64,000 bases of DNA from CAWGJC01 sp965276665 (GCA_965276665.1 OZ255620.1:3472001-3536000), one strand, 5' to 3'; counted from the stretch's first letter, positions 26,248 to 34,860 are shown. Made by a program: numbers and translations. Notes: generated by a model from the sequence alone, not told the origin.

Positions 26248-26976
26248 TCAGACTGGCGGTGACTCCGGACCGGGAACATCCGGCCCCACCGGCGGCAGTG
26301 TCGGCGGGGGCGGAACCGGTGGTGACGGAGCCTGGGGTGACGGGGCCGGCGGGGATGGGGTCTGGGGCGGCGAAGCGGGCGGCGCCGGGGGCGCCTCCAT
26401 GCGATTGCCGCCGGGCAACCAGCTTGCGAGCCGCTCGGCCCGGCGCAGGGCGGCATCGAGCGCCGCCATCGTCCCGCTTAGATCCGCGCTATCGTCGCGA
26501 CGCCAGGCCCGCACCGTCTGCAGCCAGACGGCCAGCAGTCCGTTCGCCCGCAAATCGCCGAGCGGGCCCTGCGCGGAGATGCCGGCGGCCTCAAGCATCC
26601 AAGCCATGCTGCGGAGCGAGGCGAGGGTGAGCAGCAGCGCCGTCTGCGGCTGCGACGGCAAAGCGGTGAGCACCGCGATCACCCCTTCGCGCTGCGCCTG
26701 CAGCGCATCGAAGCGGCGCATCAGCAGTTCGAACAATCGCTCCCGCGGGGGGATCGCCGGATCGGGCGGAATGTCGCCGAGCGCTTCCTGATCGGCGAGC
26801 CGGCCGAAGCGGAGCAGCACCGCGCCCCGCCCCGGGAAGCGCGCCCTCGCGGCGGCGAGCGGCAATCCCGCCCGACGCGCCGCTTCCACGACACTGACCC
26901 GTCGCCAGCCGTCGCTCGCCGCCATGGAGAAGGCGGCGGCCACCAGCGCACGGTCGAACTCGGCATCATCCGGCAT
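26248..26976 (-). CDS. TetR-family transcriptional regulator with proline-rich tail
   Basis: 242 residues. The N-terminal helix-turn-helix spans about 8-50 (DRALVAAAFSMAASDGWRR, VSVVEAARRAGLPLAAARARF) and the ligand domain resembles the COQ9/TetR C-terminal type (ERLFELLMRRFDALQAQREG). The last 45 residues are a run of Pro/Ser/Ala with no charge, unusual for TetR proteins and possibly a linker or just drift. 76 bp upstream of the phasin gene and co-oriented; control of storage granules is a guess from place. Confidence 0.8.
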   Translation of the reverse strand: MPDDAEFDRALVAAAFSMAASDGWRRVSVVEAARRAGLPLAAARARFPGRGAVLLRFGRLADQEALGDIPPDPAIPPRERLFELLMRRFDALQAQREGVIAVLTALPSQPQTALLLTLASLRSMAWMLEAAGISAQGPLGDLRANGLLAVWLQTVRAWRRDDSADLSGTMAALDAALRRAERLASWLPGGNRMEAPPAPPASPPQTPSPPAPSPQAPSPPVPPPPTLPPVGPDVPGPESPPV

Positions 26977-27132
26977 TCATCCGACATGGCAAAGCCGGAT
27001 GCCCGGCGCAAGAGCAGATGAAATCTTCTCGCCAAGACGCGGAAAATGCTGCGAGTGCGTGCTGTGCGGAACCGGTGCGCGCTGCCGGGCGCGCCCGAGC
27101 AGCACGCACCCGGAGGCGTCCAGGAGAGCGCC

Positions 27133-28440
27133 CTAGTAGCGATAGAGCTCGTGTTTGAACGGGCCCGCCGCGTCGGCGCCGATATAGCTCGCTTGACGCG
27201 CGGTGAGCTTGGTCAGATGCGCGCCGACCTTGGCGAGGTGCAGCGCCGCCACCTTCTCGTCCAGGCGCTTCGGCAGCGTGTAGAGCTGGCGCTCGTAGCG
27301 GCCGGCCGGGGCGGTCCAGAGCTCGATCTGCGCCAGCACCTGGTTGGTGAAGGAAGCGGACATCACGAAGCTCGGATGGCCCGTCGCGTTGCCGAGATTG
27401 ACCAGCCGGCCCTCGGACAGCACGATCAGCCGCTTGCCCTCCGGGAACACCACCTCGTCCACCTGCGGCTTGACGGTCTCCCAGCGGTAGTTGCGCAGGC
27501 CCTCGATCTGGATTTCGCTATCGAAATGGCCGATATTGCAGACGATGGCGCGGTGCTTCATCGCCCGCATGTGGTCGAGCGTGATGACGTCCACATTGCC
27601 GGTCGCGGTGACGAAGATGTCCCCGCGCGGCGCCGCCTCCTCCATGGTGACGACCTCGTAGCCCTCCATCGCCGCCTGCAGCGCGCAGATCGGATCGATC
27701 TCGGTCACCATCACCCGGCAGCCCGCATTGCGCAGGCTCGCCGCCGAGCCCTTGCCGACATCGCCGAACCCGGCGACCACGGCGATCTTGCCCGCCATCA
27801 TCACGTCGGTGCCGCGGCGGATGCCGTCCACCAGCGATTCCCGGCAGCCATAGAGATTGTCGAATTTCGACTTCGTCACGCTGTCGTTCACGTTGATCGC
27901 CGGCACCAGCAAGGTGCCGTCGCGCGCCATGTCGCGCAGCCGGTGTACGCCGGTCGTCGTCTCCTCGGACAGGCCGCGCACATCCGCCATCAGCTCGGGA
28001 TATTTCTCGTGCATCAGCTTGGTGAGATCGCCGCCGTCATCGAGGATCAGGTTCGGCGTCCAGCCATCCGGGCCGCGCACCGTCCGCTCGATGCACCACC
28101 AGAACTCCTCCTCGCTCATGCCCTTCCAGGCGAAGACCGGCGTGCCGGCGGCGGCGACCCCGGAAGCGGCGTGATCCTGCGTCGAGAAGATGTTGCAGGA
28201 TGACCAGCGGACGGTGGCGCCGAGCGCGGTCAGCGTCTCGATCAGCACCGCGGTCTGGATCGTCATGTGCAGGCAGCCGGCGATGCGGGCGCCGGCGAGC
28301 GGCTTCTCCTTGCCGTATTCCCCCCGCAGCGCCATCAGGCCGGGCATCTCGTCCTCGGCCATCGAGATTTCCTTGCGGCCCCAATCGGCGAGACCGAAAT
28401 CCTTTACCTTGTAGTCCGGGCCGATGGCGGTGTCGGGCAT
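27133..28440 (-). CDS. ahcY: Adenosylhomocysteinase
   Basis: Splits S-adenosylhomocysteine to adenosine and homocysteine, removing the inhibitor of methyltransferases and feeding the methionine cycle with metZ upstream in the window. 435 residues. Substrate-domain motifs: GCLHMTIQTAVLIETL, SSCNIFSTQDHAA; the NAD-binding motif is VAGFGDVGKGSA; the C-terminus ends in the tetramer tail FKHELYRY with the conserved Lys and Tyr. No SAH or SAM riboswitch could be found in the 144-bp leader, which instead carries a tandem repeat. Confidence 0.97.
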   Translation of the reverse strand: MPDTAIGPDYKVKDFGLADWGRKEISMAEDEMPGLMALRGEYGKEKPLAGARIAGCLHMTIQTAVLIETLTALGATVRWSSCNIFSTQDHAASGVAAAGTPVFAWKGMSEEEFWWCIERTVRGPDGWTPNLILDDGGDLTKLMHEKYPELMADVRGLSEETTTGVHRLRDMARDGTLLVPAINVNDSVTKSKFDNLYGCRESLVDGIRRGTDVMMAGKIAVVAGFGDVGKGSAASLRNAGCRVMVTEIDPICALQAAMEGYEVVTMEEAAPRGDIFVTATGNVDVITLDHMRAMKHRAIVCNIGHFDSEIQIEGLRNYRWETVKPQVDEVVFPEGKRLIVLSEGRLVNLGNATGHPSFVMSASFTNQVLAQIELWTAPAGRYERQLYTLPKRLDEKVAALHLAKVGAHLTKLTARQASYIGADAAGPFKHELYRY

Positions 28441-28511
28441 GGGGCGCTCCTCTGTGCTCGGGCGCCCGTATAGGGAAAGCGCGCGCAGACTGCCAGAGCG
28501 ACCGCCGGGAG

Positions 28512-28575
28512 GCGCTTGGAAACGCGCTCCCAGAGGGAGATTGCCCAGAGGGAGATTGCCCAGAGGCAGATTGCA
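28512..28575. repeat. Family 3 repeat fragment plus 15-bp tandem repeat
   Basis: Between ahcY and dnaQ. GCTTGGAAACGCGCTC (from about 28514) is identical to the complement of part of the repeat at 50797-50812. It is followed by three tandem copies of a 15-mer (CAGAGGGAGATTGCC, the third with two changes) at 28531-28575. Ten bases later the dnaQ stop TGA lies inside CTCTCAGG, the same terminus seen at 50815-50822. Confidence 0.7.
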
Positions 28576-28584
28576 GGCAGCCTC

Positions 28585-29265
28585 TCAGGCGATTTGCCAG
28601 AGCGGGTCCTTGATCCGGGCCAGGAAGGCCGCATGCGCGGCGAGCTCCGCCGCACCGGGCACGATCGGCCGCGGCACCCGGCCCGCATCGACCGCATAGA
28701 CGACGGCAATCGTCGCGCCGCCGGTCTCCGCCATCAGAGACAGCCCGCGCTGCCGGCCGCCGGTCAGCTCGACATACACATCCGCGAGCAGGCGGCAATC
28801 GAGCAAGGCATTGTGCGTGGTCCGCGCCGAGAGATCGATCGCGAACCGGCGGCACAGCGCGTCCAGGCTGTTCGGCAGGCCGGAATAACGCAGCTTGGCC
28901 ATCGCCAGCGTGTCCACCATCCGCTCGCGCAGCAAAGGCGGCAGGCCGATGCGGGCGAATTCCGCGTCCAGAAATCCGAAATCGAACGGGGCGTTGTGCG
29001 CCACCAACGGGCTGTCCCCGAGAAACTCGCAGAGATCCGCGGCAATCTCGGCAAAACGCGGCTTGCCCAGCAGATCCGCCCGGGTCAGCCCATGCACCCG
29101 CGTCGCGTCCTCGGGGATGTCGCGTTCCGGGTCGATGAACCGATGGAACTCACGCCCCGTCGGCAGATCGTTCATCAGCTCGATGCAGGCGACCTCGACA
29201 ACCCGGTCACCCGTCAACGGATCGAGCCCCGTGGTCTCCGTGTCGAACAGAACCGACCGGCTCAC
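28585..29265 (-). CDS. dnaQ: DNA polymerase III epsilon subunit (3'-5' proofreading exonuclease)
   Basis: 226-residue DEDDh exonuclease that proofreads in the replicative polymerase core. Exo I is LFDTETTGLD, Exo II is AHNAPFDFGFLD, and Exo III is THNALLDCRLLADVY with the catalytic His and Asp. The start is GTG, overlapping the coaE stop (GTGA). dnaQ next to coaE is a common alphaproteobacterial order. The stop codon coincides with the end of a dispersed repeat. Confidence 0.95.
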   Translation of the reverse strand: MSRSVLFDTETTGLDPLTGDRVVEVACIELMNDLPTGREFHRFIDPERDIPEDATRVHGLTRADLLGKPRFAEIAADLCEFLGDSPLVAHNAPFDFGFLDAEFARIGLPPLLRERMVDTLAMAKLRYSGLPNSLDALCRRFAIDLSARTTHNALLDCRLLADVYVELTGGRQRGLSLMAETGGATIAVVYAVDAGRVPRPIVPGAAELAAHAAFLARIKDPLWQIA

Positions 29266-29846
29266 CGGAGCCCCGCGATCAGCCGTCGCACCTGGCGCTG
29301 CGCCTGATGCCGCGACAGCCCGGTCCGGATGACATAGCGCGCGCGCCGCCGCTTGTCCCGGTCTGGCACCTGGCGCGCCACGATCCGCGCCGCTTGCTCC
29401 GGCGTCATGCCGCGCCGGCTCCGCAACCGCATCGCCTGAATCGCCGCCGGCGCCGACACTGTCACCACGAAATCGACGCGCCGCTCGCCACCCGTCTCGA
29501 ACAGCAAAGGAATATCCAGCACCACACAGCGCCGCCCCGCCCGACGCGCCCGCGCCACGAACCGCCGCTCCTCCGCACGGACCAGCGGATGCACAATCCC
29601 CTCCAGCCGACGCATCGCCGCCTCATTCCCAATCACCCGCGCCCGCAACGCCGCCCGATCCAGCCGCCCCTCCCGCACTACCCCGGGAAACGCCTCCCCA
29701 ATGCCGCGAACCGCCGCTCCCCCCAAACCCTGCAACCGATGCACCACCCCATCGGCATCGAACACCGGAACCCCGGCCCGCCGAAACACCCCCGCCACCG
29801 TCGACTTCCCCATCGCAATCCCCCCCGTCAACCCAATCACCCTCAC
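29262..29846 (-). CDS. coaE: Dephospho-CoA kinase
   Basis: Last step of coenzyme A synthesis: ATP-dependent phosphorylation of the ribose 3'-OH of dephospho-CoA. 194 residues with the P-loop GLTGGIAMGKST (the usual GSGKST has Met for Ser), the acceptor-site DADGVVHRL, and DIPLLFETGGE, the family lid/CoA motif. GTG start at 29846. Coupled to dnaQ. The 256-bp space upstream is filled by a family 1 hairpin array. Confidence 0.95.
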   Translation of the reverse strand: MRVIGLTGGIAMGKSTVAGVFRRAGVPVFDADGVVHRLQGLGGAAVRGIGEAFPGVVREGRLDRAALRARVIGNEAAMRRLEGIVHPLVRAEERRFVARARRAGRRCVVLDIPLLFETGGERRVDFVVTVSAPAAIQAMRLRSRRGMTPEQAARIVARQVPDRDKRRRARYVIRTGLSRHQAQRQVRRLIAGLR

Positions 29847-29883
29847 TGTCTGATGCTCCTGGGTGGGGGTCTTGGAGGGAGGG

Positions 29884-30075
29884 TAAGGCCAGGGGCTCTG
29901 CCCCTGGACCCCGCTAAGGGCACAGCCCTTAGAACCCGGTAGGGCTGTTTGGAGAGGGGTGGGCGAGGGAGTGGAGGCAACCGGTACCTAGCCCACCCCT
30001 CTCCAAACAGCCGTAATGGATTCCAAAGGCTCGGCCTTTGGCGGGGGTCCAGGGGGCAGAGCCCCCTGGCCTTCC
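29884..30075. repeat. Hairpin-array repeat, family 1, copy 2
   Basis: Five consecutive stem-loops: CCAGGGGC-TCT-GCCCCTGG; CTAAGGGC-ACA-GCCCTTAG; a central perfect 22-bp stem (29943-29964 with 29991-30012, 26-nt loop); CCAAAGGC-TC-GGCCTTTGG; and CCAGGGGGC-AGA-GCCCCCTGG. The first and last units are reverse complements, so the whole element is also one large inverted repeat. It lies downstream of the dapA-like gene and upstream of coaE. Confidence 0.85.
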
Positions 30076-30102
30076 TTCCTCAAAGACCTCCACCCAAGCG
30101 CA

Positions 30103-31023
30103 TCAGGCCGCGCGGGCGAGAGTGAGGCCGCAGGTGTCGAAGGTTTGGAAGAGGGTGGATTCGGCTTCGGCGGAGAGGCGGGTGTGGGGGGGGCGCATAT
30201 TGGTCCAGGCCGGGTTTCCGGTGTAGCGGGCGACGAGGGATTTGAGGCCCGGGATGAGGGCGGCGGAGGTGACGGCCTTGCGGATGGCGGAGAGGGTGGT
30301 CTGGGCCTCTTCGCCGAGCTTGCTGTCCCAGTTGGCGTAGACCTGGGCGTTGATGGCGCTGCCGACATTGGAGGCGGCGGTGATGCAGCCGGCGCCCCCG
30401 GCGTTGAGCAGCTTGTGGAGCGCGCCGTCATCGCCGCAATAGACCTCGAAGCCGTCGGCCGCGAAGGCGTCGACGTAGGATTTGGTGTTGGCGAAGTCGC
30501 CGCTGCTGTCCTTCACGCCCTTGACGGTGCCGGGATAGGCCTTGAGCAGGCGGGCGACGAGGCCGGTGGTGATCGGCACGGCCGACTGCGCTGGGAAGTG
30601 GTAGAGGTAGATCTTGGCGCGGCCCTGGGTGCGTTGGATGACCTCGCTGAAATAGGCGTAGAGGCCGTCCTCGCTGGGACACTTGTAGAAGAAGGGCGGC
30701 AACAGCAGCACGCCGGGGCAGCCGAGCTCGATCGCGGTTTCGGTGACCAGCACGGTGTCGGGGATGGCCGTGGTGCCGCAGCCGGGCAGCAGCTTGCGGG
30801 CCGGGATGCCGCGTTCGGCGATCCCGTGCATAACGGCGATGCGCTCGCTGACGCCCAGCGAATTCGCTTCGCCCGTGGTGCCGAGGATGCCGAGCCCGTT
30901 GCAGCCATTGGCGAGCAGCCAGCGGCAATGCGCGGCCATCAGGTCGAGATCGACCGAGAGGTCGGCGCGCATGGCGGTCAGCGCGGCGGCGTTCACCCCG
31001 CCGTAGAGGGCGTCCTTCATCAT
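30103..31023 (-). CDS. DapA-family aldolase (dihydrodipicolinate synthase/N-acetylneuraminate lyase)
   Basis: 306-residue class I aldolase TIM barrel. The carbonyl-binding GTTGEANSLG, the tyrosine of IYLYHFPAQS and the Schiff-base lysine of GTVKGVKDSSGD are all present. The genuine lysine-pathway DapA is usually about 290 residues; the context (ycgN, SYLF) says nothing about lysine synthesis, and many such paralogues cleave sugar acids or 4-hydroxy-2-oxoglutarate-like compounds. The start overlaps the ycgN stop by four bases. Confidence 0.85.
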   Translation of the reverse strand: MMKDALYGGVNAAALTAMRADLSVDLDLMAAHCRWLLANGCNGLGILGTTGEANSLGVSERIAVMHGIAERGIPARKLLPGCGTTAIPDTVLVTETAIELGCPGVLLLPPFFYKCPSEDGLYAYFSEVIQRTQGRAKIYLYHFPAQSAVPITTGLVARLLKAYPGTVKGVKDSSGDFANTKSYVDAFAADGFEVYCGDDGALHKLLNAGGAGCITAASNVGSAINAQVYANWDSKLGEEAQTTLSAIRKAVTSAALIPGLKSLVARYTGNPAWTNMRPPHTRLSAEAESTLFQTFDTCGLTLARAA

Positions 31024-31532
31024 GGTGTCGGGTCCTGTGCTGGTGGCGTGCGTGTCCGGGCCGATGGTTGGGGCGCGCGGCCCGGCCAGTCAACGACGTG
31101 ATCCTCGAACGGCCCGGCATGACGCTCGCTGAGGGCACGGCCGCGCACCGAGGCGCCGGACTGATGCACGGTGTCGGGGTTGCCGGAGACGAGCGGGTGC
31201 CACCAGGCGAGGTCTTGCCCCTCGGCGAGGCGGCGATAGGCGCAGCTCGGCGGCAGCCAGTCGATGCTGCGGAGCGTGGCGGGGGTGAGCCGCACGCAAT
31301 CGGGGACGAAGCGGCGGCGGTTCGGGTAGTCGCGGCATCGGCATGTCTCGAGGTCGAGCAAGCGGCAGGCGACGTTGGTGAAGGCGAGCGCGTCGGTTTC
31401 GTCGTCGCGCAGCTTGTGCAGGCAGCAGCGGCCGCAGCCGTCGCACAGGCTTTCCCATTCGGCGCGCGTCATCGCCTCGAGGGATTTCGCGCGCCAGAAC
31501 GGCAGATCGGGAGTGGTTTTGGCCGGCGGCAT
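31020..31532 (-). CDS. YcgN-family cysteine-cluster protein (UPF0260)
   Basis: 170 residues with eight cysteines: CDGCGRCC near residue 30, CRLLDLETCRCRDY, CVRL and SCAYRRL. The pattern is that of the zinc/iron CxCxxCC family YcgN/YkgJ, of unknown biochemical role, probably metal binding. FWRAKSLEAMTRAEWESLCD is the family start. The C-terminal 30 residues are Pro/Arg-rich and not conserved. Confidence 0.85.
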   Translation of the reverse strand: MPPAKTTPDLPFWRAKSLEAMTRAEWESLCDGCGRCCLHKLRDDETDALAFTNVACRLLDLETCRCRDYPNRRRFVPDCVRLTPATLRSIDWLPPSCAYRRLAEGQDLAWWHPLVSGNPDTVHQSGASVRGRALSERHAGPFEDHVVDWPGRAPQPSARTRTPPAQDPTP

Positions 31533-31596
31533 CGGCAGCCAGCCTAGAACATCCCCGAAAGCCTGACTACCGGAGCCTGATCCACCGAGAGCCGCT

Positions 31597-32430
31597 TTAC
31601 CGAGGGGGCGCCAGGGGCTGGGATTGCACGCTGCCCATCGGCGCCGCCGAGGGCGGTGGAGAATAGATCGGCGGCTGCCCGTATCCCGCCGGCGTGCCGT
31701 AGGCGGGAGCGTAGCCCGGCGGCGGCGCCGCCGCGGCGATGGTGGCGACCGGGGCGGCGGGGGCCGGGGTCGCGTAGCGCATCAGCATGGCGCGCAGCGG
31801 GTCGGCGCCCGGATTGGTGGCCTGCATCTGCATGACGATCTGCCGCGTGGCGAAGGCGGTGCCGTAATAGGCCTGGTTCCAGCCGGTGCGCGCGCTCATC
31901 AGGCTGCCGGCGAGCGAGGCGCCGGCGAACAGGCCGCGCGCGTGCGAGAAGGCGACGATGTCCGCGCCGGTCGCGGCGGTGGTGGAGCCCTCGACGCCGG
32001 CGCCGAGCGTGGCGACGGCGATGCCGGCATCGGCGCCGATCTTGAACTGGTCGTCCATCACCGCGGCGAGGCCGCGCGCGGTAAGGATGCACATGATGGT
32101 CTCGCTGTCCTGGATGCCGGCCTGGAAGCCGAGGCTGCCGGTGCCGATGCTGAAGAAGGCGGGATCGGACCAGGAGCCCGAGCCGTCGCGCGCCAGCATC
32201 ACGCAGCCGCCGCCGGAGCCGCCGAGGATGAAGCCGGCCTTGAAGATGCGCGGACAGATCATCACCGCGCGGGCCGCCTGCAGGTTGGGCGGCAGGTCGC
32301 CCGGATTCTCGGTCATCAATTCCTGCACGGTGAGCGTGGCGCGATCGACCAGCGCCTGCTGCTCGATCTGTGCGCGCGCGATGGTCGGGACCGCGAGAAG
32401 CAGTCCGGCGACGAGCAGCTTGCGGAACAT
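31597..32430 (-). CDS. SYLF/Ysc84-domain lipid-binding protein, secreted
   Basis: 277 residues: signal peptide (LLVAGLLLAVPTIARAQ), then a SYLF domain (AVMICPRIFKAGFILGGSGG, DPAFFSIGTGSLGFQAG, SHARGLFAGASLAGS) to about residue 200, and a Pro/Ala/Tyr-rich tail. SYLF domains bind phosphoinositide-like lipids in eukaryotes; bacterial members are periplasmic or outer-membrane proteins of unclear role. GGAGGGGAGGG precedes the ATG, so translation is likely strong. Stands alone on its transcript. Confidence 0.85.
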   Translation of the reverse strand: MFRKLLVAGLLLAVPTIARAQIEQQALVDRATLTVQELMTENPGDLPPNLQAARAVMICPRIFKAGFILGGSGGGCVMLARDGSGSWSDPAFFSIGTGSLGFQAGIQDSETIMCILTARGLAAVMDDQFKIGADAGIAVATLGAGVEGSTTAATGADIVAFSHARGLFAGASLAGSLMSARTGWNQAYYGTAFATRQIVMQMQATNPGADPLRAMLMRYATPAPAAPVATIAAAAPPPGYAPAYGTPAGYGQPPIYSPPPSAAPMGSVQSQPLAPPR

Positions 32431-32503
32431 CTAAACCCTCCCCTCCAGGGCGTTAGCGACCGACTCTAAAGCAGTTTCACCAGTGCGTGAACTATTTTCG
32501 TGT

Positions 32504-33133
32504 TTAAATTCCGGGAAGCTCGTTCACGCAGACCACGCGCCATGCATCCGGATGGCGTTCGAGCCGGGTCAGAGAGAGATTCTGCACCGAGAGATGCAGC
32601 GCGTTGTCGGCGCGGATGCCGATCGCGTGGGCGACCGCGGCACGAATCGCGCCGCCATGGCTGACCACCACGACATCCTCGCCGCGATGGCCGGCGGCGA
32701 GGCGCTCCATCGCCATGCCGACGCGCGCGATCACCTCGGCCATGCTCTCGCCGCCGGGCGGCCGCTCCTCGCCGCCGAGCGGCCAGAAGGCATGTGGCGG
32801 CAGAGCGAGGCGCGGCGGCAGCTCGGCATGCTCGAGCCCCTGCCACTCGCCGAGATGCTGCTCGACGAGATCGGGCTCGACGCGCGGCGGAACCGGCGGA
32901 TAGCCGGCGCGGAAGATGGCCTCAGCGGTGCGCCGCGTGCGGGAGAGCGGCGTCACCACCCAGCTCGCCGGGCGCGGTAGGCGCGCGGCCAGCGCGCGGT
33001 ACATCGGTTCCTGCGCGACCAGGCTGTCCGGGCAGAGCGGCACGTCCATCGTGCCGTACAGCACGGCGCGCGCATTCTCCTCGACGATCGCGTGGCGGAT
33101 CAGCCAGAAGCGCGCGACATCCTGCATGCTCAT
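32504..33133 (-). CDS. Histidine phosphatase family protein (phosphoglycerate mutase-like)
   Basis: 209 residues. The phosphohistidine motif is FWLIRHAIVEE (RHA instead of the usual RHG), followed by SWVVTPLSRTRRTAEAI and the second catalytic histidine in VVVVSHGGAIRAAV. The substrate may be a small phosphate ester such as alpha-ribazole phosphate or 2-phosphoglycerate. The ATG at 33133 overlaps the ABC-2 permease stop, so it ends an operon of ATPase, permease and phosphatase. Confidence 0.85.
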   Translation of the reverse strand: MSMQDVARFWLIRHAIVEENARAVLYGTMDVPLCPDSLVAQEPMYRALAARLPRPASWVVTPLSRTRRTAEAIFRAGYPPVPPRVEPDLVEQHLGEWQGLEHAELPPRLALPPHAFWPLGGEERPPGGESMAEVIARVGMAMERLAAGHRGEDVVVVSHGGAIRAAVAHAIGIRADNALHLSVQNLSLTRLERHPDAWRVVCVNELPGI

Positions 33134-33930
33134 TCCCCGATGCTGAGCAGCGCGCCGCGCTGCCGGGCCACCCGGAACTGCTGCACGAACAGCAAGCCGC
33201 CAGCGGCCAGCCAGATCACGTTCAGCCCGGCGGCCCAGGCGAGATGGTCCCAGCGCACCACGCCCTGGCTGAGCGCGGCGCGCATGCCCTCGAACACGTG
33301 GGTGGAGGGCAAAGCGAGGCTCACCGGCCGCAGCACCCGCGGGAGCACGGAGACCGGGTAGAACACCGCCGAGAACGGCGTCAGCCCGAACAGCACCGAC
33401 CAGGCGAGCGCCTCCGCCCCGGCGCCATGCCGCAGGATCAGCGACACCACGCCGAGCGAGACCCACCACCCCATCACCATCAGGTTGATGAAGAACAGCA
33501 CCAGCACCGGGCCGAGCGAGAAAAGGTCGAACCCGTAGATCGCCCAGGCGAGCAGGATCGCCGGCAGCACGCCGATCAGCATGCGCAGGCAGGAGACCGC
33601 GATCAGCGCCGCCACCAGCTCCCAGGGCCTGAGCGGGCTGACGAAGACATGGCCGAGATTGCGCGACCAGATCTCCTCGAGGAAGCTGATCGCGACGCCC
33701 ATCTGGCTGCGGAGCGCCACCTCCCAGAGCAGCACGCCGCCGAGCAGCACGCCGGCCGCGACCGTCACGCTCGCATTCGCCCGCAAGGCCAGGAACTGCG
33801 CGGTGAAGCCCCAGATGCACATCTGCAAGGTCGGCCAGTAGGCGAGTTCCAGCACGCGCGGCCAGGAGCGGCGGTAGAGCGCGAGGTGCCGGTAGATCAG
33901 CCCCCAGATGCGGCGCAGCGCTCCGTTCAT
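33130..33930 (-). CDS. ABC-2 type transporter permease
   Basis: About 266 residues with six helices (e.g. VAAGVLLGGVLLWEVAL, PVLVLFFINLMVMGWWVSLG, LAWAAGLNVIWLAAGGLLFV). NodJ/DrrB-like exporter permease that pairs with the upstream ATPase. The first internal ATG (33930) lies 10 bp after the ATPase stop and is preferred over a start at 33966 that would overlap it. Cargo unknown; drugs, polysaccharides or lipo-oligosaccharides are typical. Confidence 0.85.
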   Translation of the reverse strand: MNGALRRIWGLIYRHLALYRRSWPRVLELAYWPTLQMCIWGFTAQFLALRANASVTVAAGVLLGGVLLWEVALRSQMGVAISFLEEIWSRNLGHVFVSPLRPWELVAALIAVSCLRMLIGVLPAILLAWAIYGFDLFSLGPVLVLFFINLMVMGWWVSLGVVSLILRHGAGAEALAWSVLFGLTPFSAVFYPVSVLPRVLRPVSLALPSTHVFEGMRAALSQGVVRWDHLAWAAGLNVIWLAAGGLLFVQQFRVARQRGALLSIGE

Positions 33931-33940
33931 CGCGACACGC

Positions 33941-34690
33941 TCATGCCGGCGTCTCCGCGCCGGCATGCGGGCGGTTGCGGGCGATGTCGAGGAACACGTC
34001 CTCGAGATCGTCCCGCCCGTAGCGCTCGAGCAGCTGGTCCGGCGTGCCGCGATCGACGATGCGGCCGCGCTTCATCATCAGCACGTCGGAGCAGAGCCGC
34101 TCGACCTCCGCCATGTTGTGCGAGGCGAGCAGGATGGTGCAGCCGCTCTCCGCCCGGTAGCGCTCGAGCCAGCTGCGGACGAAATCGCCCATGTCGGGAT
34201 CGAGGCTCGCGGTCGGCTCGTCGAGCAGCAGCACGTCCGGCCGGTTGATCAGCGATTTCGCGAGCGCCACCCGCGTCTTCTGCCCGGCCGAGAGCTGCCC
34301 CGCCGGCCGGTCGAGCAGCTCGCCGAGATCGAGCTCGTCGGCGAGCTCGGCGATCCGCCGTTCCGCCTGCCGCACCCCGTAGAGATGACCATAGACGCGA
34401 AGGTTCTCCCGCACGGAAAGCCGGTGCGGCAGGGCGACGTAGGGGGACGAAAAATTCATCCGCGCCAGCGCCGCGAACCGGTTGCGCGCCAGGTCGTGCC
34501 CGAGGACGGTGATGCGTCCGGCGCTCGGGATCAGCAGGCCGAGCAGCATGGCGATGGTCGTGGTCTTGCCCGCGCCATTGCCGCCGAGCAGCCCGAGCGT
34601 GCGGCCGGGCGCAACCGCGAAATCGATAGTGTCGACCGCGAGCGTTTCGTCATACCGCTTGCTCAGGGCCTCGACCCGGATCGCGTCCAT
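33941..34690 (-). CDS. ABC transporter ATP-binding protein (NodI/DrrA-like)
   Basis: 249-residue ATPase: Walker A GGNGAGKTTT, signature LSAGQKTRV, Walker B VLLLDEPTASLD and the H-loop LLASHNMAEVE. The C-terminal GTPDQLLERYGRDDLEDVFL is typical of NodI/CcmA-type exporters. First gene of the exporter operon. Upstream lies a 16-bp tandem repeat that may overlap its promoter. Confidence 0.9.
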   Translation of the reverse strand: MDAIRVEALSKRYDETLAVDTIDFAVAPGRTLGLLGGNGAGKTTTIAMLLGLLIPSAGRITVLGHDLARNRFAALARMNFSSPYVALPHRLSVRENLRVYGHLYGVRQAERRIAELADELDLGELLDRPAGQLSAGQKTRVALAKSLINRPDVLLLDEPTASLDPDMGDFVRSWLERYRAESGCTILLASHNMAEVERLCSDVLMMKRGRIVDRGTPDQLLERYGRDDLEDVFLDIARNRPHAGAETPA

Positions 34691-34718
34691 CGGCGGGGAG
34701 ATACAGGCGGGGCACGGC

Positions 34719-34798
34719 GATGACCAGGGCCGGCGAGGATCAAGGCCGGCGATGACCAGGGCCGGCGATGACCAGGGCCGGCGATGACCAGGGCCGCC
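34719..34798. repeat. Five tandem copies of a 16-bp unit
   Basis: Unit GATGACCAGGGCCGGC is repeated five times without gaps (34719, 34735, 34751, 34767, 34783). The second copy has three to four changes and the last one. It fills the divergent space between the ABC ATPase and hisZ. 16 bp is not a multiple of three, so it is unlikely to be coding. Confidence 0.9.
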
Positions 34799-34860
34799 AA
34801 GGCAGGGGCGCGCCGCCGCTATGGCCTTCCGCAGGGCAATGCGATACGGGGCCGGACGTG

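Noticed and set aside
28441..28530. SAH riboswitch upstream of ahcY
   Set aside because: None of the conserved SAH elements could be recognised; the space holds repeat sequence.
29884..30075. Insertion sequence
   Set aside because: Inverted repeats are present but there is no room for a transposase; all copies are under 270 bp.
34719..34798. CRISPR array
   Set aside because: Units are directly adjacent, 16 bp, with no spacers and no cas genes.
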